DNA of 64,000 nt from assembly GCA_039707655.1 (NCBI GenBank), contig CM077664.1, positions 201,742,195 through 201,806,194 of the forward strand. Direction: 5' to 3'. The position numbers were made by a program, and so were the translations under genes. Below the pieces are notes generated by a model. The model was not told the origin of the DNA, did not search any database, and was given only the letters and a program-made list of their open reading frames with translations. The stretch is from Elymus sibiricus. Its lineage: Eukaryota; Streptophyta; Magnoliopsida; Poales; Poaceae. Below, piece by piece: positions 55,617 to 64,000 of this stretch (positions are counted from its first letter, which is position 1; every line of letters starts with the position of its first letter).

Positions 55617-56212
55617 TTATTATTTTTAGTTTATTATACTGATTTACATTTCAAGATAATCGTTACTGAGCACAAAGTGTGGCAGGATGCAATACATTTT
55701 TTCGGTAGCAAATCACAAGCATAAGCTTACAAAGAAGGGTGATGGAGACCTAATGTTGCTTCATGTAGTGCAATAACCATTAACAGCTTAATTCTTGCTC
55801 ATTTTGCTACAAACAGAATTCTAAGTTGGAAACTATGGTCTCCTAACACAATCAGCAAAATAGCAAGAGTCAAGCCAGTCCCGGAGAAAATCATATGTGA
55901 CGGTGTGAAGTTCATAAATAGCATTGCATATAACAACAGCTTCAACCATCCAGGTTCCATGTGTACAATGACTACAGAGTACTTGCAACTCTTGTCATCA
56001 GATGTATTTCACTCAAAAGGGGTAAAAAGACTAAGAAAACAAGCACATTTAGCAGTACATCCTTGGAAACAACCAAAGCCAAGATTATTTTTGTCAACAA
56101 ACATGATCTAAGTTACACCGCTCAACCTAGTTAATGTGGCAGCATGCCAGCATGGCAATCGACCTGGAGTTTGCACGGTGTCCTGTTGTTCTTCACCACA
56201 AGCCTCTAGGGT
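55017..56212. other. intergenic with 3' flank of the KH gene
   Basis: No gene seen. An (AT)n tract occupies 55580-55614. Sequence from about 55680 to 56212 is the downstream flank and 3' untranslated part of the KH gene on the minus strand. Confidence 0.4.
55580..55614. repeat. (AT)n microsatellite
   Basis: About 17 uninterrupted AT units. Confidence 0.95.
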
Positions 56213-59200
56213 TTAGTTCCACCTTGGGTAATGGACGTCGCGAGCAGACTGGGATGGCTGCGCGCTCTGGCTGTTAGCACCAATGAAGCCTTGCAGAAGG
56301 CTCTGTGCCACTCTCACTTGGTCCGGCATACCTTGGATCTCCATGATGGATTCCGAAGAACCGGGACGTGCTTCAAGTAACTTCATTCTTGCACCAGAGA
56401 TCTGAGGTCAGTGAGAACTTACATGAGAAAAACTTTTAAACTATTACAGGGAATAAAATAATGAAGACTAGCTCAATGGATGACGCAGTCCCATTTGTAG
56501 TTCAGAAAGATCAGAGCATAGCTGGTACCTGGCGGATCTCTGCAAGATTGACACCACCAGCTCCAACAATAGATTCCAGAGAACTGTTTGGAATCCTCAG
56601 TTCAACAGAGCTACTTGAATACCTGCCAAAAGGATTCTCTCTCAATGACAATTTCCACGTAGCATTTCAGAAGGGAGATGAGCTGCGAAAACATACCCTG
56701 TAACATCTGCCACTCTTTGATAATCCTCACGTCCATGCATCTGCCCGGCAGCCTGAAGAGTGAAATTTGAATCTATTCAGCACTGAAGCAAATGAGAACC
56801 AAATATATTCATATGAACATGTCCACGCATGTGAATCAGCAAACGTCGATAATATAAGTAAAGACCAACACGCAATCAAGAAAACAGTGAACCTCAACAA
56901 GTTATAGTGCACAGAAGTGACAGCTAGAATGATATGAATGCAGATCAGTATAACCAAACCTACGGATATTTTTTCCCTCTTCAGGAATCCCAGCCAGTGA
57001 TGGAAGAATTGCATACACTACACAGTTTCAGGTTTCCAATGAAAACTATGAGGTGAGGGCCATTTGCAAAACAGGGGAACTGACGCATTAAACTGTACCT
57101 CAGTGTAATCATAAGCATTGGAATTTCCAGCTCTGGTGACGCCTAATTGTTGCATATTACTATTCCCAGCTCTTGAGAGGCCTAATTGCTGCATGCCTCT
57201 ACTAGAATAGCTATCAGTAGGCATATGGTCATGATAAGAACGATGCGACATATAATCAGCGACAGGACTAACAGGCAAGGGCATTTCTCTAGTAGGCAAG
57301 TGAGCAGATGCTGCATATCTATCATAAGAAGCAGATGGTGGAGCGTCGCTAGCAAATGGACTTCCACTAGGATACTCTCTTCTTTTAGAGAAGTAATCTA
57401 CTGAATCATGGGGTTTATTGTTTGGTCTCCCATATGGTGTATCGTTGGCAGGTCTCCCATATGGTGCATCATTGGCAGGTCTCCCATATGGTGCATCATT
57501 GGCAGGTCTCCCATATGGTGCATCATTGGCTGGTCTCCCATATGGTGGATCATTGGCTGGTCTCCCATATGGTGGATCATTGGCTGGTCTCCCATATAGT
57601 GGATCATTGGCAGGTCTTCCATATAGTGAATCACTGGCAAACCCATATGGTTGATCAATGGCAAGCCGCCTTTGATATGGGGAATCATTAGCAGGCCTTC
57701 CATAAGGGGCATCATTGGCAAGCCTTCCATAAGGGGTATCATTGGCAAGCCTTCCATATGGTGGATTGGCAGGTCTTCCGTACAGTGTGAATTCCCTGCT
57801 AGGAAATATATCAGCGGGAGGACCATCAAAAGAGGAAATTCCATCTCTGAGGATCCTATCTCTAAGCCTCGAAGCAATCTCTGTGAGGGCTTCCCTTGCA
57901 ATATCTGGAGACCCAGAAACCTGAAAGCTCGGAACACATGTAACAGCATAATAACAAGTCAAGAAACAAAATCATTAAAAAGGCAGATATTGAAACAATA
58001 TGGACAACTTGATGCAGATACAATTGAATATAAATCACCTGCACAAGCTCCTCGTGAAAAGATAAGTACTTTGGTTTATCTGCTTTCGAATAAACTCGGA
58101 TTTCAGCCCCAATACGCCTTCTCATTTCAGTAATTACCTTCCCACCTTCCCCAATAATACAACCAACTTTTTTTGATGGTACAACAAGTCTTGTAACCAA
58201 TTCGTGCTCCTCAGAAGGTGCACTTTCTGAAGGTGCACTTACTGAAGGTTCACTTACTTTGCTCTCACTTACTTTACTATGGAGCAAAATAAGTGCCTCA
58301 ATTGTTGGGGATACTGGATCAGCCGGAATCTGGATTGAAAAAATACGTAGGAGATAAAACTGTGAGGACTCAATCGTGAAGAATGGTATGATAAGGAGAT
58401 AGCAATTTGAACAACCATCTACATCTTACCTCCTTGGATGAAATAACAATCAACCTTTCTCCAGAAGCATCTTTGTGCAATTCCTGAACCACAATGCGAG
58501 CACCAGTCTGCTGCTCTACCTGCCGAACATTTGCCCCATTTCTGCCAATAACAGGTCCAATAAGCTCAGAAGCGCACAGAATTTTAATAGAAAACTCTTC
58601 TCGTTCAGGAACAGGATATTGCAATGGTCCGTTTCCATATGGATCAAGCAAGGGCATTGGTGGTGGATGATCCACATGCAGGTGTGGTAACATGTGATTT
58701 TCATGTGGTAGCGGTGGTGGGGACTCGCGCTTCCTTTGTGTGCTTGCATCTATAATTTCTTCAAGAGGTGGATTTTCTTTACGAGGATGCCGATGGAGAC
58801 GAGTAGATATCTCGTAGAGAGCTTTTCTTACAAGAGAAGGTGCACCAGATATCTGACATGATATAAGCAATTACGCATCAATAATTCATGTCTAAAGATA
58901 ATAAAGCACACAAAAAAGAGCATGTTGTAAGTGACAGATATCTTATTTTAACTGAACTGGCAATATCTTGGTAAACTATAATCTAAAAATAAACTACGTG
59001 CTATATCAATTAAGCCATGCCAGATACCAAACTCTAAAATCCAATTATTTAGGAATTTAACAGGGAATATAAATATAACGGAGAACTTCTATAGTAAAAT
59101 AAATTGATACAGTAGAGTAATGAATCCAAATCTAAGCTAAACAAAACCAATACAAGTGTCCCTGGAGATCAATACAAGCAAAAGGCATTACAAGCTGGAA

Positions 59201-59869
59201 CACAACACAACAAAGGATATTTTGCTACTAGAACAAATTTACCTGCACCAATTCATCACTCTTAAGTGCGCACTGAGGAAGGTTTTCGGATGGTAAGACA
59301 CGGATCCCTGCACCAGTATCATTTCGCAATTGTTGTATAATAGAGCCGCCTTTTCCTAGCAGGCAGCCAACTTGATTGCCTGGAACCAAAATTCGAGAAG
59401 TCACATCACCAGCAGTTTCAGAATTCTCACAGATAACTCCATCGTTGGAATCTTCATCAGCAGCAATCTTATCATGTATCTTCAACAACGCATCTTGAGC
59501 AAAACAATGGGGCTTCATGTTCTCTGAGCCATCAATATTAGAAATATTTTGAATAGGTTGTTCGGAGTTATTTTGGTAATCAAATATAATAATTACTCTC
59601 TCGTCTGCACCAGGAATAGAATCAGCAACCCGTATCTTTGCTTTAGTCTCCTCTCTAAGGGCCTTAACAACATGACCACCTCTCCCCAAGACACCGCCGA
59701 TCTTTTTTCCTGGGCACAATATCCTGTAAACGGTTTCTATTGGCTGAGAGGACATAGGTCCGCCATCCTGCCTGTAGTTTAGCCGTTTCCTCTTTCCATC
59801 ATCAGAATTGAAACGAGTCCTCTTTTTGGAAGTACTTTGATTGTGTCTTCTAGAGTTGTCATAATCCAT
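56213..59869 (-). CDS. five-KH-domain RNA-binding protein (HEN4 / At4g18375-like)
   Basis: Seven coding exons on the minus strand: 59243-59869, 58430-58852, 58039-58329, 57099-57920, 56697-56752, 56529-56622 and 56213-56401, giving 833 residues in frame. Five KH modules are visible by their GxxG loops: GRGG (62-65), GKGG (172-175), GRNG (near 310), GEGG (near 405) and GAGG (near 757). Each KH motif grips about four RNA bases. KH modules 2 to 5 are each split by an intron after an LVQ/SSKE/IRQ-type end. Between KH4 and KH5 lies an array of about 14 YGRPAND-type nonapeptides. The N-terminus is basic (KKRTRF, GKRKR), suggesting nuclear location. ATG 59869 follows an acceptor (TTATGTAG) and is preferred to an ATG at 59896 in the intron. 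Plant relatives act in pre-mRNA processing. Confidence 0.9.
57420..57785 (-). repeat. coding minisatellite: 27-bp units encoding YGRPAND repeats
   Basis: About 14 nonapeptide units of the form PYGRPANDA/P/T/S lie in KH exon 4; the central six or seven are nearly identical at the DNA level, while the outer ones have diverged (YQRRLAIDQ, YGFASDS). The repeat stays in frame. Antisense frames here are artefacts. Confidence 0.9.
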
Positions 59870-59873
59870 CAGT

Positions 59874-61331
59874 CTACATAAAGAAAGGTCCATCAATATA
59901 AAGAAACTGTAGAGGTAGCAGAGAAGGTGTGGGGCACCCTACGATTCCATTACTCCATTAGATTTCCGATTATGACACATGTATAAACTTCTCGCTTGTG
60001 CGTACCTCAAAATTGAGATATTGCTGATAAATGCTCATGTTGCTACTTAGACCTACGGAAAACTGCTGTAGGTTGTTCACAAGTGCAAGAAAAGGTATAG
60101 TTTTTGTAGTCAAATGACTGTTTTCAGGTAGGTTACCAGATTCAAATCTATTAACTGTACTAAACTAATAAGATCCTCGCGGTTTCATCCAGAGCTCCCA
60201 GCTACTGTATTTCATTCAAATGAAACACTACCACTATGTAATTGGTACAAAGAAACGTGGCGCATGTAACACTGCATAAACGGAGTATCAATCGTTTGGA
60301 GTGCAAATCCAGTGCAAGAATTAGTCATAGTATATACTCCGTATCAAAGTGCCAAAAGGACATGTAATTTGAACAAATAATGAAAGCAAGCACTTAAAGA
60401 TGAAATATGCAGAGGGTATAGTGGTGATAAATGACTTAACATCATAACATAGCTTTGCAAGGGAAAGGTAAAACTGCACAAAACTTAACCAATCATAATT
60501 TCATAGAGATCTGAATGGTACAAAATAAGTACACAATCATAATTCTGTCAGTTTATGGATGCAAAGATGTCCTAGCTTTACAATGATAGAAGGACTGTTA
60601 GGCAACCGGAAAGATAAGGCTTGAATTTATAGTATGTACAGAATAACATCAAGAGAAGCTACAGTGCTGAGTGAATAAGGCCAAATATCCCTAGAAAGGA
60701 GGGGGAAAAAAAGGCATCCTAGCATATATGGGACTTGCAGCAGCTCCATGTGAAGTGAAATCTACAGTAACTTGGCTTTGCATCCATAAGTGGCAAGAGT
60801 TAATAGTGATAATTATAGCGCATCAGCCCACCACATAAAGAGACATGCCAAATTCACTAACACACAACCAAATAAGCAAACAGGTGCGCCAAATTGACCT
60901 AGCCCTTTTCAGCACGCTTACATATAACTTGAAGAAAACTCCACTGATATAGGTCACAAAAACAAGCAAAAAACGACAGTTTGACCTCGCATATCAGATC
61001 ACTACCTCATCCAGCCATAAAATTTTGTTTGGCAAACTGAACGATCTCGACCTGGATTCAGAAAAGGCGCCAGATTGACCGCACAAGTCCAGGCGTGTGG
61101 GCAGAATTGCTCACACGCACAGGTTCACTCACACCCATCGAAGACGCCAAACAAAAGAAGCGGTATTTACTTCCCCCCGCGACACAATCTCCATCCTTGG
61201 GGACCGACATATCGCAGACACAAACCTAGTTTCTAGTGCCCGATCTAGATGGTGCGCCGGCTGTTGCGCCCATAATTCGTGGAGGTTAAATTAGGGCAAG
61301 AGCAATTCCCTGGATAACAAGAAGCTCATAC
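59874..61331 (-). other. 5' intron of the KH gene
   Basis: No ORF of note and no element with clear ends is seen. The stretch is AT-rich, and lies between the donor at 61331 and the acceptor near 59874. Confidence 0.45.
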
Positions 61332-61520
61332 CTTAAAAACTAATGACGAAGATGGCGGCGGCGGCGGCTGGGGGATACGGCAGGGCCGCGGTGCCGCGAT
61401 AAGGTTGGAGGCGGCGACGCGCGTGACAGGGCCACAGGGGTTGGGGGCTTAGGGGTGTGAGGCGTGTGCGGTGCCACGGCAAGGCGGCAGCTGGAGCTAG
61501 GGCACCGGGGAAGAAGAGGA
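61332..61520 (-). other. 5' untranslated first exon of the KH gene
   Basis: On the minus strand a GC-rich exon-like stretch ends in AAG followed by the donor GTATGAG (61331-61325). It would splice over about 1.45 kb to the acceptor just before ATG 59869. The transcription start is not fixed; the upper limit is a guess. Confidence 0.5.
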
Positions 61521-61625
61521 AACTTCTCAACGGGACGGCGGAGAGGAAAAGTCGCTGTGGGAAGAGATGGATTTTGACGGGGACGGGGAAGACGGAAAGG
61601 AAAAAAAAGAATTTATCCTAACTTC

Positions 61626-61671
61626 ATAACCAGGTGCACTTTTTTTTTTTGAGGGGTATAACCAGGTGCAC
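61626..61671. repeat. 18-bp poly-T insertion flanked by a 14-bp direct repeat
   Basis: ATAACCAGGTGCAC is at 61626-61639 and 61658-61671, enclosing TTTTTTTTTTTGAGGGGT. It sits in the promoter-side flank of the KH gene. Confidence 0.65.
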
Positions 61672-61699
61672 ATGAGATAGAGCAACGCAACACGTGCGT

Positions 61700-62470
61700 T
61701 GCTACGGGCCACGGACATATTTTTGTCGGTTGCATATATAAACATAATGCATGTCAAATTTTGCATGATAGCCCATAAAAGTAATTAAAATACACTTCAC
61801 TTGTCAAGTAGTCTAACACCCCCTCTAGACATACTTGCGATCCTACAACCTCTTGCGCCGCCGTCTCGGCATCGAGCCAGTGCGCCCGCCGGTTTGGCAT
61901 CCTGGGCAGCTGGATCCGCCCGGGAGGTGCAGAAGGGACGGCAACTCTCTGTTCGTGCCAGCCATGTAGCTGACCCGTTCGTATGTGGGTTGGACAACCA
62001 CGGGAACAGTGGTGTGGCACTGCGAGGAGGAGGGATACACCTTCATCGTAGAGGCTGGTCACCCTAGACCGATTCCCGGTGCCAAGGAGTGCACACTGTC
62101 ACGCTAGGGTGACCGCCAAGGCGATGCGACCTACTACTCACCGTAGTGTCGCCACCTTCTCCGAGTGTGGCGGCAACCATAGGATTGACACTATGACTCT
62201 CAGGTTCGCCATGCCCATCCTACTCACCCTACTTGTCTGATGTTGCTGCCAGCACGTCTGCCTTCCTCTTGATTAGCTTTCTGGATTATATTTCAGTCCT
62301 GGTGACCATTGACTCAGAGCGACCAAGTGACGCAAAGTCGCAAACTATGCCTTCATCATTTTTTTGCGGGGTAAATGAGAATTTTATTTCATAGGTGCAG
62401 AATTACAATCATCATTTCGATCCCTTATTTCTTTTTCTTTTCTTAGGTCATGCATCGGAGCCTTGTATCA
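61700..62470. other. intergenic, no recognised gene
   Basis: No frame has family support. A 48-bp insertion at 62362-62409, beginning TTTTGCGGGG and flanked by TCATCATTT (62353-62361 and 62410-62418), resembles a short 3' end of a minus-strand non-LTR element. Confidence 0.4.
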
Positions 62471-64000
62471 TGTAACACCCCAATAATCATGCTACAGTAA
62501 ACTCATGCTAATGGTGCCATGTCATCATTATTAATTTTACTAAACTTCACTTTGATCCAAACCCAGTTCAAATTCAAATTTAAAATAAAGTCAAAAATAA
62601 TATTTCTTCAAACATAAAAAAATGCTCATAATATTTAAAATAATATCTGAGTAATTGTCATGATGAATCCAACCTCATCTGGTTTCCCAAAATGCCCCTG
62701 GGAATTATTTGGGCGGTCCAGCAGCAATTAATTTGGCCTTTTCAATTTCTAAAAATGGTTAAACAATTCCAAATGCCCTGAAACTTTTTGTGCAACTCCA
62801 CAATATTGCCAAATATTTATGTGACAAGTTTCATCTACAACTAAAATCATTTGGTTTTGAAACAAAATGCAAAATAATGGCTAAAATAGAAAGCAGAAAA
62901 GAATAAAGGAAAAGAAAGAAAAATCACTGGTGGACTGGGCTTTGAGTCACCACAGTGCAGCCCAGCCCACCACGGCTGGCCTTTCTCCCCCCTCGCGTCG
63001 CGCTGGAGACAGTGCGCTCGCCATGGCCGCCCACGCGCCGATGCGGCACGCGTCGAACATCCAGCGAGCCCCTGCGGAGGATAAGAAGCTCCCCGACGCC
63101 TCTGGCCAACCCTAGTCCTCCCATTCGTTCCCCTCGTCTCGCCCCCTTCGGTTTAGCCATCGCCCCTGACCACCGTGGCCGTGCCGTCGTCGTCCGCACG
63201 CACCGGAGCCTCCCCATGGCGCCAGAAGATGTCCGGGAGGTTCCCGCTCGTCGCCCTCAACCTCTCCCGTGAAGATTCCGTGCCGAGACGCTTCGAGACG
63301 ACGCAACCGCCCCCTTCTTCAACCTCGGATCCGTCACCCACGACCTCCCACGGCCTCCCCGAGCGCACATGCAGATCCGCTGTGAGCCCCCCTGTGAGCT
63401 CCCCTTCCTCCCCTGACCCCCCTGTGCTCCCGTCCGCCCGCGTAACCCCCCGCGCCCAAGCTCACCGCGAGCTCGCGGTCCGCCGCGGCTCTGGCCGCGC
63501 TCATCGCGCGCCCTCGCACCTACGGCCGCTCCGGGCCACGCCCTGGCTGCACCCTGCGCGCGCCCGCACCGGCCGCGCCCCGCGCAGCCCCGCCTGCTGC
63601 CGCTGCTCTGCCTGCTGCAGCCGCCCCGCTAGCGCCCCCGCGAGCGTGCTGCCTGCTGCTGCTTTGCCGCTGCGGCTCCGCTTGCTGCACTGCTGCTTGG
63701 CGCGCGTCGCCGATGCCCCGCACCCGCTACTGCTGCGCTGCTTTGCGCTCGCTCCCGCTGCCCCGCGCCCCCGCTCGCCTCCTGCTGCTTCTGCCCGCTG
63801 CTGCTTGCTTCCTCTGCCGCTGCCGGCCACGCGCGCCCGCTGTTGTGCGCCTCTGCCCGGCCGCGCCCGCCTCCGGCCGCCGCTGCCCCCGCTCTCCACG
63901 CTCGCAGCCGCCCGCGCCGAACCTCCCCCTGGCCAACGCCATGGCCGTCGGCGCCCTCCCGTGCCCGTGCGTGGCTTGGCCAGGAGAGCCACGACCAGAG
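62471..64000 (+). mobile_element. probable start of a long LTR (Gypsy-like), cut by the window edge
   Basis: TGTAACACCCC at 62471 is a common first sequence of long LTRs of grass Gypsy elements. It is followed by AT-rich sequence (62480-62900) and then an extremely C-rich stretch (63100-64000) without a gene. No inner region, primer site or second LTR is within the window, so assignment rests on the terminus and composition only. Many frames on the minus strand at the end are GC artefacts. Confidence 0.4.

Noticed and set aside
57408..57691. Plus-strand frames with regular Trp/His repeats, and a CRISPR-like look of 27-bp direct repeats
   Set aside because: The repeats are an in-frame coding minisatellite of the KH gene on the minus strand; there are no unique spacers and the genome is a plant.
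63112..64000. Long Ala/Arg/Gly-rich frames at the right edge
   Set aside because: The stretch is extremely C-rich and follows an LTR-like start; no domain is visible.

Overview
The window looks like a piece of a large, repeat-rich grass genome, most likely a Triticeae species (wheat, goat-grass or barley group). This rests on plant-type introns, a CACTA end of the kind common in Triticeae, Stowaway and Mutator-type miniature elements, non-LTR insertions with long target duplications, and GC-rich first exons of the monocot type. No tRNA, rRNA, CRISPR or bacterial feature was seen.

Layout. 1-7000: mostly intergenic, with a Mutator-type MITE (282-448), a broken F-box/DUF295 gene (781-2801) and a TG-rich repeat. 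7000-13600: a noncoding-looking transcribed-type locus built from serial internal duplications, split by a non-autonomous LTR element (8583-11381, 5-bp target duplication) that encodes Pro-rich IQ-motif proteins. 13600-19750: repeat-rich DNA, including a small Gly/Arg-rich ORF, ending in a clear CACTA terminus that cuts a zinc-knuckle ORF (19751-20614). 21577-22498: a non-LTR-type insertion. 23683-28047: an intact 12-exon NOC2 gene (nucleolar ribosome-assembly factor). 29001-30122: an intronless gene encoding only a BRO1 domain. 30612-32195: a 1.5-kb polyadenylated retro-insertion with an 18-bp target duplication. 32992-33402: an F-box N-terminal fragment on the minus strand. 35576-40735: an intact 8-exon ALIX/BRO1 gene on the minus strand. 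40994-42262: a Mutator-like element. 42757-48421: four near-identical 1416-bp tandem units. 48422-51424: Copia gag debris, then the LRR/FBD half of an F-box gene broken by another retro-insertion. 54483-55016: a fragment of a DRM-type DNA methyltransferase. 56213-61520: an intact KH-domain gene on the minus strand with five KH modules and a nonapeptide repeat array. 62471-64000: the probable start of a large LTR.

The intact genes (NOC2, BRO1-only, ALIX, KH) are single host genes, not an operon. The two BRO1 genes are paralogues about 5.5 kb apart in convergent orientation. The F-box N-terminal fragment and the LRR/FBD fragment end and begin at nearly the same point of the family's architecture, in opposite orientation. 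Inverting about 15.8 kb between them would rejoin one F-box gene and also place the two BRO1 genes head-to-tail. That inversion is the most interesting structural hypothesis here, together with the IQ-motif LTR element and a set of ultrashort A/T-run insertions flanked by direct repeats.
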